From positions 4,610,369 through 4,674,368 of the forward strand of contig JALMQS010000225.1 of NCBI GenBank assembly GCA_024734495.1: a stretch of DNA of 64,000 nucleotides, in the 5' to 3' direction. Below the pieces are notes generated by a model, which searched no databases, was not told the origin of the DNA, and worked only from the letters and a program-made list of their open reading frames with translations. The DNA is from Forficula auricularia (taxonomy: Eukaryota; Arthropoda; Insecta; Dermaptera; Forficulidae). Made by a program: the position numbers and the translations under genes. How positions within the stretch are numbered: the first letter of the stretch is position 1; each line of letters begins with the position of its first letter. Shown here piece by piece: positions 46,261 to 57,985 of the stretch.

Positions 46261-47189
46261 TTCTAGGATGAGTGGTTTTCATTTTATGAAGGAAAAACTG
46301 CGATTTTTTGAAAAAAATGGGTATAGGAAGATACAGTAATCGATTTACTTCTTTTAAATTAAATTCAAATAACCTTACCTTTTTTTGGTTTAGTATTGAG
46401 TTGTGTATCCGTTTTGTTTTCGTCCTCGCCCTTATCTGGAATTTCATTTTCTTTTGGTTGGCTGTTCGATTTGACAAATAACAAAAGAAACAATAGAAAA
46501 ACAAACAGAGGATTAGCGGACATGTGAACTGGACAAGATACCTAAAAGAAAACAACTGAATTACAATCTTTGCGTTTACTATAAGTTACTTTCACTCTTT
46601 TACCGAGACCCCGCTCTAATCCCCTCCTGACTCAAGTCAAACGTCTCAGTATGAACCCACCGAACAACAAACAACCAAGATGACCTCAAAATACAAAAAT
46701 TACACACTTGCTAAGATGATAAAAAATAAGCGTTCATTTATTTAATTGATATCTAATTAGTTTTTAACCATTCAAAATTATTGTTCATTTCTTTAATTTA
46801 TAATAATTTATTTAAGATTGCTAAATCATAAATAAATGCAAAAATCATTATATCAGAAATGTAATGTAATTAAAACCAGTTTTTGTAATCCATTCTTTTG
46901 GCTCTATTAATATTAAGATAATATATATATTATAAATTCGCAGAGGCGTTCATTTCTAGTGAGTGTTATAGCGAGCACGGGTTCCTTCTTCTCCAGTGTG
47001 GCAAATCTGGAGCGGGTCCAGAATTTTCTTTCAAGCAAAAAACCCAGATTTTCACCGGTATGTTCATCTGCAATATTATATCTATTCAATTTCAAACGGA
47101 GATTGATCATTTTCAATTTGGGAATACAGTTTAGTTCTTTATTAATCTCATTTGATCAATTTGAAGTTTGATTTGAGGAAAAAGGGTAT
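46261..47189. other. AT-rich DNA of block B, no gene identified
   Basis: It matches copy A at about 21800-22740. The 111-codon minus frame (46220-46555) and the 67/70-codon opposed frames at 46913-47171 are low-complexity or mutually overlapping and show no known domain. Confidence 0.5.
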
Positions 47190-47600
47190 GTTCAAGTATT
47201 TTATTGTAATCGTGCATGAAAAAAAGTGTTTTTATTGATTCATTTTTTTGAAATATCTCAAAAACGGCTGAAACTATTTTGATTAAAAAAATTGGGCGAA
47301 ACCATGGCATTTCGGTCTACAAAAAATCCCTAATAAGTGAACATCGAAAATATTATATTTTTCGAGATAATAACTGCTTTGTCAAATTGTCTGTTAGTAC
47401 GTTTTACGTTAGTTAGTCCGCGTTACTAAATTTTTGTGAGACGAGCTAGCTCAAAAACTAGAATGTGAATATCAAAACCAAATTTCATGTATAGTTTTGG
47501 TGCATTGAGATTAAGACCTGATTAGATTTTGGTGCATATCGACCCAAAATTAAAGGAGGGGAAGGTTACTAGGCTTGCTTACGAGACCAGTTTCTTATTA
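47190..47600. mobile_element. F1 foldback family, solo arm
   Basis: Contains TATTGTAATCGTGCATGAAA, GAAATATCTCAAAAACGGCT, AAACCATGGCATTTCG, GACGAGCTAGCTCAAAAACT and ATTTTGGTGCATATCGACCC in the left-arm order of the family. The equivalent solo arm in copy A is at 22740-23120. Confidence 0.8.
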
Positions 47601-48869
47601 AAAGTGCAATTAAATATATTTATTTAATAAGCCGGACAAGTACGAGATGGACTCGCATACCGAAGATTCCTAATCTCATTACAAATATATGTTGAACTTT
47701 TTAATAAGAACGGGTTCTTACTAGTTTAAACGCGTTTCACTGAATACCTTTGTGGCAACTAGAATTTACTGATGTTGGTTGAGTTTGGTCCAAAGGTCTA
47801 GAATCTTCATTTTTGACCTTACGCCTCATTTTGGATGTTTATTTTCAAAATTTTTTAAACAAAAATGTCAAAATTTACATCTTCTACAACTTTGCTTCTA
47901 ATGAAGATGTAATTGTAATAAAACAAAGACGCAAAATGAGGCGGAAGGTCAGGATTTTTGGACCAAACTCAACCAACATCAGTAAAATCTAGTTGCCACA
48001 AAGGTATTCAGTGAAACGCGTTTTAACAAGTAAGAACTCGTTCTTAATAAAAACGGGGATTTTTACTGCAACATTACTAACATAGCTCGGGTCGCTCGGG
48101 TCGCTCAGAGGCCAGCAGGGAATAAATGAATTTGTGGAATTTTTTCATAATTTTAGATCACTTTTTGGAGCTTTCTCAAACCTTGATTTTACATCGAAAT
48201 AAATTAAAAAAAAAAAATTAAACCTAATTCTACTCAAATCAAAGAGATCTTTACAGGGATACCTCACATTCAATGGTAAAAAAAAACATTTTCTATTTTT
48301 AACTCCAGATATTCAATTTTTTATTTGGCCGGAAACGAATACAAATAACTTCAAAATTTCAAGTTTTTATTCTAATTATTATATGACGATTCACAATCCT
48401 ATGACAGACAGGCATTGTGTTTTCTTTTTTAAACGGAATTAATGATAAAAAAATTGATTAGTAAAACCATGAATAATATTAATAATAAAAAAAAATAATG
48501 AAGTGTGAAAGATTTCAATCAATTACGAAATTTAATTTCCTTCTCTTTGATTTCGTAAAAGAAGTAATTCCGTGTCAGTGTGGATTTCTATCGATATTTC
48601 CATGAGTATTATTCACAAATGCCAGTCAGAATTCAATTGTGTATTGTTTTGTCAGTTTTTAATTTTTTTGACTTCGAAAAACTTGACACTTGTTACAGGA
48701 AGAGATTGATAAAGTAACTCAAATAATGTATTTATTATATTTAATATAATAATTAGATTATAAAAGAAAATATTTTGGAGACGCAAGATGTTTATTTTTC
48801 TTGTTAATGGAAATGTATTTTCGAGAGCAAAATCTTTTTAAACTGCCTAAACCTTTGTGTTTGTGAAAA

Positions 48870-50790
48870 TAAAAATGATTTTTCAATTATATTTTCAATT
48901 TCGGGTAAGGGGTTGTTTCATTTAATATTCCAAATATTTTTAGCGAAATTTAGTAATTTATTATTATTTAATTATTTATTTAGCGAAATTTAGTAATTTT
49001 TAGCGAAATAGCGAATATTTTTAGCGAAATTTTTAGCGAAATTCCACATTTTTCGGAAAAATTATTTTCATTGGGCTTGAATTTTCAGACTAAATTTTAT
49101 CAACTACACTTAATAACTTTTTAATTATTCATCGTAGAGCTTTGACTCTTATAGACATTTTTGTTTATAATTGAATTTACTTTAACAAAGGTCATTCTAC
49201 AAAGTTGTGTATTTCAAAGGGTTAGGCAAAAATGATTAAATATATGTTTCATTTCAAATTTGATCTCTTATACAAGCAAAAGTAAGTCACCTACAAAAAA
49301 AGTTACATGAAACAATTTTTAGGGATTTAAATGTACTACAAAAAATCTTATATAATTAATTTGTCTACGACCAATAATTTAGAAGATAGACGAAGATTTT
49401 AAATTTATATTCACGAATTTTTTTTTGTGAAAATAAAAATATTTTTTCAAAAATATTCACTTTTTCTGGTAAAGGGTTGTTTCCTTTAATATACTAAAAA
49501 ATTTAGCGAGATCCATGATATTCAACCGAATTCCACTTTTATTCCATCTCATGGCGAGAGGTTGCGTCGAAGAGCTCTTGTTGATATTATGGTATTGGAA
49601 AAGGATTATAAATGAGAAATAAATCGATGTTATTTTATCGATTTAATCAATCTGAAGGTTCACGGTAGGTCTATTATATAAGAAAATAGCACTTTGATTA
49701 AGAATTTTGTAGTTTAAAAGAAATTGCATGAAAGGATTCAATTTCTTCTCCCCAGGAGCGAATCAACTAGAAATGGCAGAAAGTTTTATTTTATTTCTCA
49801 TTAAATATTTATTCAAATCTATTGAAATTTCATATCTATGTGTTATTTTCATTTATCTTTTATATAAAAAAATTATTATTAGAAAATTTTTATTTTAAAA
49901 GGTAGTTTATTTGAAGTCCAATTTTAAAAAACGCTAATAACTCCGTTTAAAATTTTTTTAAAAATATGAAATTAATAGATCTTATAAAACAATTAATTAT
50001 CAATAATTTAATTCAATTTTGAACGAAATCGATTCAGTACTTTTTGAGAAAATGGTCTAAAATCCGAAAACTGCCATGAAAGGCCGTTTTAGAAACATTT
50101 TAAAAATCCACCTCCATGTCACAAGTCAATATTTCGTTTCATATGACTTTTTAAACTTTTTCAAGGCATCTCTTGCTTTCAAAAAACGGCCTTTCATAGA
50201 CGGTTTTCGTTGTTTTTCCCATTTTCTCAAAAAGTACTGAATCGATTTCGTTCAAAATTGAAGTAAATTATTAATAATTAATTGTTTTATAATGATCTAT
50301 TAATTTCATATTTTTAAAAAAATTTAAACGGAGTTATTAGCGTTTTTCAAATTGGACTTCAAATAAACTACCCTTTAAAATAAAAATTTCCTAATAATAA
50401 TTTTTTATATAAAAGATAAATGACAATAACACACAGATATGAAATTTCAATAGATTTGAATTAATATCTAATTAGAAAAAAATAAAACTTTTTCCCATTT
50501 CTAGATTGATTCGCTCCGAAGAAGAAAATGGAATCTTTTCCTACAATTTCTTTTAAACTCCAAAATTCTTGATCAGAAATGCTATTTTCTTATATAATAG
50601 ACATACTGTGAACCTTCAGATTGATTAAATCGATAAAATAAAATAAATTTCTTTCTCATTTATAATTCTTTGACTGTGTTTTATGGTGAAGCTGTGACCC
50701 AAGCCTCTCGGCATGAGAATGATTTCACCAAGTCCAACATTCCGTCTACTCTAGTAAAATACCTTTTTTAATATAATTAAATGTGCCTAT
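48870..50790. repeat. 1.9-kb dispersed repeat with 1.2-kb palindromic core, copy B
   Basis: A near-identical block recurs at 55620-57410, and a degraded one in copy A (24400-26230). The core (about 49560-50760) folds on itself. ACGCTAATAACTCCGTTTAA pairs with its complement near 50325-50350, and AAATGGTCTAAAATCCGAAAA and CCATGAAAGGCCGTTTT with complements near 50180-50230. A burst of TTTAGCGAAAT words occurs at 48945-49050. Non-coding. Confidence 0.8.
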
Positions 50791-51849
50791 TTTTTAATAT
50801 AATAAATAAATAAATAAAATAATTTTAATCTATGATTATATGTATAATATACATAAACATCCCTGAGCTAGGCAATCAACGACCCAAGACTCAGCGGGCA
50901 GAGGAACCTATTTTCATATACATTAGCATTAGATAATTAAGTGAATGTATTTTGTAATATAAATTGATTCTTATTGAAGCCATGTGTGATTGCGAATATA
51001 TGTATTTTGTAATACATTGGCAACAAAAGAAGGAAGAATAGGTAATAAATGCTCTATTGTGTGTGTTTTATAAATCTAATTTTTTTCAGTGAAAGTAATG
51101 GATTTTACGTTCTGTGAATATCGAATTTTTTAATAGACATTTTTATATGTATATAGCAGACAGGTAGATCACAAGACTTGATCATTTCCATCAGATTCCT
51201 ATTAGCCTATTTAGATAAAGATAGATTTTTTCACAATATATTTTTGGAATCATTTCTTAATTTTGATATCATATTATAATTATACAATTATGAAAATAAA
51301 AATATTTGTTGGATCCAAAAACATTTGAATTATTTAACTGAAGAATTGTACTTTGGAAAAAATATAATTATTTTAGTAAAAGTGATATTTTACAAGTCGA
51401 AAAGGATAGTTCAGGGACGCGAATCTTTAATAAATTAGTTAAAAATGAATGAAATTGATTAGGTTTTGTGGGGATTTCCGATCTAATCAAAGGGATGATT
51501 CTATAGCACAGCATTTTCAGAACTTTTTCCCAACTCGGGACCGGTATTTTTCTGTAATATTTTTGAGTGATCCACCTAACACCCTAATAAATATAAAAAA
51601 ATATGATTTATAAGTAAGAATGAAAATGTTATTTTTTAAATTATTTTAAATATTCATTCATTTTTTATGATGACGACAAACTTTTTGATCAGAAGGGCGT
51701 CGATCCTTACAAGTTAATTACCTGTAAATATGATTAATTATTCGCTTGCTATGTAATGAATTTGTTTATTAGAGGATAAACTTTATACAAATGAGTGTAA
51801 TTAAATTTTACAGCTAATTAAACTTGATCAAGTTACAAATTACAATTAA

Positions 51850-52330
51850 AAATAAATTGACACGTTCAGGGGTTGCCACCCACTTAACTTTACCATACAC
51901 TTCTGGTTGAGTTTGGTACAAGGGCCTAGATTTTCATTTTTTAACCCCATGACATTTTGGGCGGTTTTTGCATTTTTAGTGTTCTGGGGGCCCACTGATT
52001 ATCTATACAAAATTTGGTTAAGTTTGCTCAAATAGCCTGGATTTTTATTTTTTGACCCCCTCCCCCCCCCTAATTTTGCCACCAGAAAAAAAATATTTTT
52101 GTTATTATAGGTTTATTTTTTATTTTATAGTATATTTCATTTTTTTCTTGTTTTTTGTAGTTTGAAAATATAAATTTAATTTTTAACACCCCCTTAATTT
52201 TGGGTCGATATGCACCAAAACTACGTGTGAAATTTGGTTTTGATACTCACACTAATTTTTAAGGTAGCTCGTCCACATAAATTTGGTAACGCACAGACTA
52301 ACAGACATTTTGACAAAACAGTTATTATCA
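51850..52330. mobile_element. F1 foldback family, partial arm
   Basis: Minus-orientation words ACACTTCTGGTTGAGTTTGG, TGACCCCCTCC and TGGGTCGATATGCACCAAAA, interrupted by an AT-rich insertion at 52075-52190. Copy A's equivalent (27300-27430) is cut by the LINE. Confidence 0.7.
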
Positions 52331-53189
52331 CGAAAAAAATATCGCCACCTTAGAGAATAAACCTGCTAACTCACAATAAGGAAATTTTATAGGAGAGAGA
52401 AAAAACAAACAAAATTTAATATTTAAACTATTTTTCACATTTTTTTTCTACAACTTACGATCGTAATTTTAAGTAGCAGTAAAACTGCTTGAATTGGACG
52501 AAGGTGGATTTCTTTTTCTTTCGAACGGTATTAATATGTCATATATGATAAAAAATGGAGTTGGCAGGTTTACACTCTAAGCTGACGATATCATTTTTTC
52601 GATGTCCAATTATTAGAGCTTTTTGTTCACCGAAATTTCATGGTATCGCCCAATTTTTTTAATCAAAATAGTTTCAGCCGTTTTTGAGATATTTCGAAAA
52701 AAAGATACAAAAAAACACTTTTTTCATGCACGATTACAAACCAAATTCACCTTAAAGAGCAATAAATCAAATCATCCATCAATCAATCATAGCCCCTAAG
52801 AAATGCTAATTCATTGATTTGTCTCAAAGAATTAAATTTTTAACTAAAAATTAACTTGCAATAAAATCAACGATTTAGCGAATAAGAGCGTTTAAAAGAT
52901 GAATTATCACCCAATTAACTTTCAAGGCCTATAACTTTGGCAATCTTTCGGCCAATATTAGGTCAAACCTTTTTTTTTTTTTTTTATTAACTCTTAGTGA
53001 AATGGTCAAACCTAAATCTTGATTTTATCATGATCCGAAGCCGATATTTTTTACTGATTCAATCTTAATTTAGCAATTCTTTTTACACGACAATTCTAAT
53101 TTTCGAAGGGAGTGAAGCCAAGTTGAACCATAGATAAAGAGTAAGCCTACCACACTAGGCTTTTAAGTCGAGTGTATTTTGAGTTTTTT
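52331..53189. other. Mixed AT-rich DNA with an F1 end fragment
   Basis: 52590-52740 is an F1 terminal fragment (TTCAGCCGTTTTTGAGATAT to CATGCACGATTACAA). The remainder shows no gene; it has a poly-T run at 52969-52985 and no recognisable repeat. Confidence 0.5.
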
Positions 53190-55146
53190 ACTTTACCATA
53201 CAGGGTATGGTCAAGTATTGTAATCGTGCATGAAAAAGTGTTTTTTCCTTCTTTTTTTCGAAATATCTCAAAAACGGCTGAAAGTATTTCGATTAAAAAA
53301 ATTGAGCGAAACCATGGCATTTCGTTCTACAAAAAAGCCCAAATAAGTGAACATCGAAAAAAATTATATTTTTTCGAGATAATAATTGTTTTGTCAAAAT
53401 GTCTGTTAGTCTGTCTGTTAGTTAGTCTGTACGTTACCAAATTTTGTGGACGAGTTAGCTCAAAAACTAGTGTGAATATCGAAACCAAATTTCACACTTA
53501 GTTTTGGTCCATTGAGATTAAGAGCTGATTAGATTTTAGTGCATATCGACCGAAAATTAAGGGGGATTAAAAATTAAAAATCTGAGCCATTTGACCAAAC
53601 TGCAACCAAATTTTGTATACATAATCAGTGGGACCCCAGAAGACTAAAAATGGAAAAACCAACCGCCCAAAAGGGAGGGGGGGTGCTGAGTCAAAAAATT
53701 AATATCTAGGCCATTTGACCAAACTGAACCAAATTTTGTATACATAATCAGTGGGACCCCAGAAGACTAAAAATGGAAAAACTTACTGCCCAAAATGGAG
53801 GGGGGGGGTGCATGGTCAAAAAATTAAAATCTTGGCCATTTGATCAAACTCAACCAAATTTTGTATACATAATCAAGCGAGTCCAAAAATGAAAAAACTA
53901 ACCCCCTCCCCTACATGATTATAAATAATTTTATTAAATATTAAATATAAGTGAGGGGCCAGGTTGTATGGTAAAGTCAAGTGGATGGCCACATCAGAAC
54001 ACGTCAGCTTATTTTTTTCATTTTATCCATGCGAAGCAGATAAAGTACCATATAATCGGTCTCGAACCAAACGCGACTTCAGAGGGTTCTCAGGTAGAAA
54101 CTATGGAACTGATGGTCTCAACCAAAGACCACAATGGTAGTATTCATTGTAACACGTGACAGCAGGGCCGGCGCAAGGAAGATTCAGCGCGTTCGCCGGA
54201 ACCCGGCCCCGCGTTTTGAGAGGCCTCAAGGTCTACGAAAATTACCCAATTAAAAAAACACGGATTTTGATTAACTTTTTACAGAATGATGATACCATTA
54301 GAATCCAGTTCGATATTTATGTTACCCCCCGCGGGAATTGGACCCGAATGCCAAAAACAATCCAGGTCAAGGCCTCTTTTGCAATTCTGCTATTACTATT
54401 GGCAATTTATTAAAAATTGTAAATTAATAAAAAAATGATAAACTGACACGTTCTGATATGGCCATCCATTTGACTTTAACATACAACCTGGCCCCTCACT
54501 TATATTTAATATTTAAATTTTTTTTTTATAATCATGTAGGGGAGGGGTGGTTAGTTTTTGCATTTTTAGACTTCTGGGGGCCCACTGAGTATGTATACAA
54601 AATTTGGTTGAGTTTTGGTAGAAGGGCCTAGATTTTCATTTTTTGACCCCCCCCTCATTTTGTGCGGTTAGTTTTTGCATTTTTAGACTTCTGGGGTCCC
54701 ACTTATTATGTATACAAAAATTTGGTGGAGTTTGCTCAAATGCCCTAGATTTTTAATTTTTAACCCCCTTCCACCCCCCTTAATTTTGGGTCGATATGCA
54801 CCAAAATCTCATCAGCTCCTTATCTCAATGGGCCAAAACTACCTGTGAAATTTGGTTTCGATATTCACACTAGTTTTTAAGCTAGCTCGTCCAAAAAAAT
54901 CTGGTAACGCACAGACAACCAGACTAACTAACAGTTACAATCTCAACAATTATTATCTCAAAAATATAATTTTTTCGATGTTCACTTATTAGGGCTTTTT
55001 TTATAGACCGAAAAATGTTATGGTTGCGCTCAATTTTTTTAATCAAAATAATTTCAGCCGTTTTTGAGATATTTCGAAAAAAAGCAAAAAAACCACTTTT
55101 TTCATGCACGATTACAATAGTTGATCATACCCTGTATGGTAAAGTA
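53190..55146. mobile_element. F1 foldback family: near-complete element, ~1.96 kb
   Basis: The left end ACTTTACCATACAGGGTATG (53190) is mirrored at the right end (CATACCCTGTATGGTAAAGT, to 55146). Arms of about 800 bp (53190-54005 and 54430-55146) are inverted copies sharing every family word, including two tandem sub-repeats (GACCCCAGAAGACTAAAAAT at about 53630 and 53756). The central 54006-54430 is non-palindromic and includes a GC-rich stretch beginning CAGGGCCGGCGCAAGG, itself like a hAT-type end. No transposase is visible. Confidence 0.8.
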
Positions 55147-55619
55147 ATAAAATTACTCTTTTTTCTAAATTAAATAGTCAAAATAAATATTTGTTTATTT
55201 TTTTAAATTCAATTATTTAAAGAATTAAGAATAAAAATTTTTTTTAGATAAACCAAGAGAAATTCATAGATATTTAGAAAAATTTAAGAGGTAAATGAGA
55301 TTATATGTGTTAGCAAATAGCTCCCGATGAGCTACTTAATATAAGTAAAGGTCTGCTAATTATCTCTTTATTTATTAGTATAATCATTGGGGAGTTTACC
55401 TAGAGGGCAGCCTGTCACCACATGTTTTCAATTTCGGATATTGGATTGGAGATCAACTGACTTTTTAGTAGAATTGACATATTTTGGAAGTCGTTATGTA
55501 AATAATTTAATGACAAATACAAGTCAACCCTCGTAATAAGGGAGTTTCGATTTTTTTAGGGGAACAATGAGTTTTGTAGGTAGTATTAATCTCAATTCGC
55601 ACTAAAATTTCACCATTAC
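55147..55619. other. AT-rich DNA, nothing identified
   Basis: No exon, RNA gene or repeat arms were seen. The minus frame at 55507-55740 overlaps the following repeat and is not supported. Confidence 0.4.
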
Positions 55620-57410
55620 TGCCTAACACTGTGTGTTTGTGAAAATAAAAATGAATTTTCAAATATATTTTCAGTTTCTGGTAAAGGGTTGTTTCGTTTA
55701 ATATTCCATATATTTTTAGCGAAATCCTCGACATTAACAAAATTCCACTTTTTTCAATTCGGAAAAATTATTTAATCAAATCATTGGGTATTGAATTTTC
55801 AGACTAAATTGTATCAACTGCAATAACTTTTTAATTATTCATCGTAGAGCTTTGACTCTTATAGACATTTTTGTTTATAATTGAATTTACTTTAACAAAG
55901 GTCATTATACAAAGTTGTGTATTTCAAAGGGTTAGGCAAAAATGGTTAAATATATGTTTCATTTCAAATTTGATCTCTTATACAAGCAAAAGTAAGTCAC
56001 CTACAAAAAAAAGTTACATGAAACAATTTTTAGGAATTTAAATGTACTACAAAAAATCTTATATAATTAATTTGTCTACGACCAATAATTTAGAAGATAG
56101 ACGAAGATTTTAAATTTATATTCACGAATTTTTTTTGTGTGAAAATAAAAATATTTTTTCAAAAATATTCACTTTTTTTGGTAAAGGGTTGTTTCCTTTA
56201 ATATGTTAAAAAATTTTAGCGAAATCCATGACATCAACCGAATTCCACTTTTATTCCATCTCATGGCGAGAGACTTGCGTCGCAGAGCTCTTTCGATATT
56301 ATAAATCAGAAAGAAAACGATCTTATTTTATCGATTTAATCTATCTGAAGGTTCACAGTATGTCTATTATATAAGAAAATAGCATTTTGATTAAGAATTT
56401 TGTAGTTTAAAAGAAATTGTATGAAAAGATTCAATTTCTTCTCTCCGAGAACGAATCAACTAGAAATTGCAAAAAGTTTTATTTTTTTTCTCATTAGATA
56501 TTTATTCAAATCTATTGAAATTTCATATCTGTGTGTTATTGTCATTTATCTTTTATATAAAAAAATTATTATTAGAAAATTTTCATTTTAAAGGGTAGTT
56601 TATTTGAAGTCCAATTTAAAAAAACGCTAATAACTCCGTTGAAATTTTTTTAAAAATATGAAATTAATAGATCTTATAAAACAATTAATTATTAATAATT
56701 TAATTCAATTTTGAACGAAATCGATTCAGTACTTTTTGAGAAAATGGTCAAAAACCCCGAAAACCGCCATGAAAGGCCGTTTTAGAAACATTTTAAAAAT
56801 CCACCTCCATGTCACAAGTCAATATTTCGTTTCATATGACTTTTTAAACTTTTTTCAAAGGCATCTCTTGCTTTCAAAAAACGGCCTTTCATAGACGGTT
56901 TTCGGGGTTTTTGACCATTTTCTCAAAAAGTACTGAATCGATTTCGTTCAAAATTGAATTAAATTATTAATAATTAATTGTTTTATAATATCTATTAATT
57001 TCATATTTAAAAAAAAATTCAACGGAGTTATTAGCGTTTATTCAAATTGGACTTCAAATAAACTACCCTTTAAAATGCAAATTTCCTAATAATAATTTTT
57101 TTATATAAAAGATAAATGACAATAACACACAGAATGAAATTTCAATAGATTTAAATAAATATCTAATGAGAAAAAAAATAAAACTTTTTGCCATTTCTAA
57201 TTGATTCGCTCCCGGATAGAAGAAATTGATCTTTTCATAAAATTTCTTTTAAACTACAAAATTCTTAATCAAAATGCTTTTTTTTCTTATATAATAAACA
57301 TATTGAGAGCCTTCAGATAGATGAAATCTATAAAATAAAATTGTTTTCTTCCTTATTTATAATTTTTTTGGTCTATTTTATCAATAGGATACGTTGCAAG
57401 TCACCCGGCA
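55620..57410. repeat. 1.9-kb dispersed repeat with palindromic core, copy C
   Basis: Close match to 48870-50790 across flank and palindrome (shared words AGGGTTAGGCAAAAATG, CTCATGGCGAGAG, ACGCTAATAACTCCGTT, CATGAAAGGCCGTTTTAG). It lies outside the A/B block, which shows that the family is independently mobile. Confidence 0.85.
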
Positions 57411-57985
57411 TCAGCGAGTCATTTCTTACGGTTTTCTAGCTTTTTATCATTTTCTTAAAAACTAATCAATCAATTTTCTTGTAAATTGAATATAATTATT
57501 AATAATCGATTGTTTTATAATATTTATTAATTTCATATTTTTAAAAATTATTTCAGAGTAGTAATTAACGTTTTTTTAAATTAGACTTCAAAGAAACTAC
57601 CCTTTAAAATGCAAATATTCTAATAAAAACTATAAATAATAAAAATATAAAAGGATAAAACAAAATATTTCAATGGATTTAATTCAATATGTGATGAGGA
57701 AAAAATTAAACTCTTTTGCCATTTCTAATCGACTCGCTTGAAGAAACTGAATGTTTTCATAACATTTCATTTGAACTACAAAATTCTTAATTGAAATTCT
57801 ATTTTCTTATATTATAATGATAATGTGAACCTTCAGATAGATAAAAATGATAAAATAAGATCGCTTTATAATTTCTTTTGGCCTGTTTTATGATAAGGTT
57901 GAGAGACATGTGCAAACATCTCGGCATAGGGATCACATCATATTTCATCAAGTCCATTCAATATACCCTAGTGAAATATCTTTTA
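57411..57985. repeat. Extra right-arm copy of the palindromic repeat
   Basis: After copy C the right-arm sequence repeats once more in diverged form. TTAATAATCGATTGTTTTATAA, AAACTACCCTTTAAAATGCAA and GTGAACCTTCAGATAGAT recur in the same order as 56960-57330. The element therefore has an asymmetric left-right-right structure. Confidence 0.7.

Larger units (their letters stand above)
30913..51995. repeat. Large duplicated block, copy B
   Basis: Same ordered content as 14200-27430, but cleaner. It is longer because of insertions absent from A: 34648-37809 (P-like nest), about 38020-39590 (including a tRNA-like module), 40527-41142 (palindrome) and six extra satellite units. Coordinates follow the first and last visible matches. 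No host gene was recognised; short ORFs are repeat-derived. Confidence 0.85.

Noticed and set aside
46220..46555. 111-codon minus frame
   Set aside because: It overlaps repeat shared with copy A, where the frame is broken; composition is low-complexity.
54156..54413. 85-codon + frame in the centre of the F1 element
   Set aside because: It starts inside a hAT-type repeat end (CAGGGCCGGCGCAAGG), shows no domain and lies in transposon DNA.
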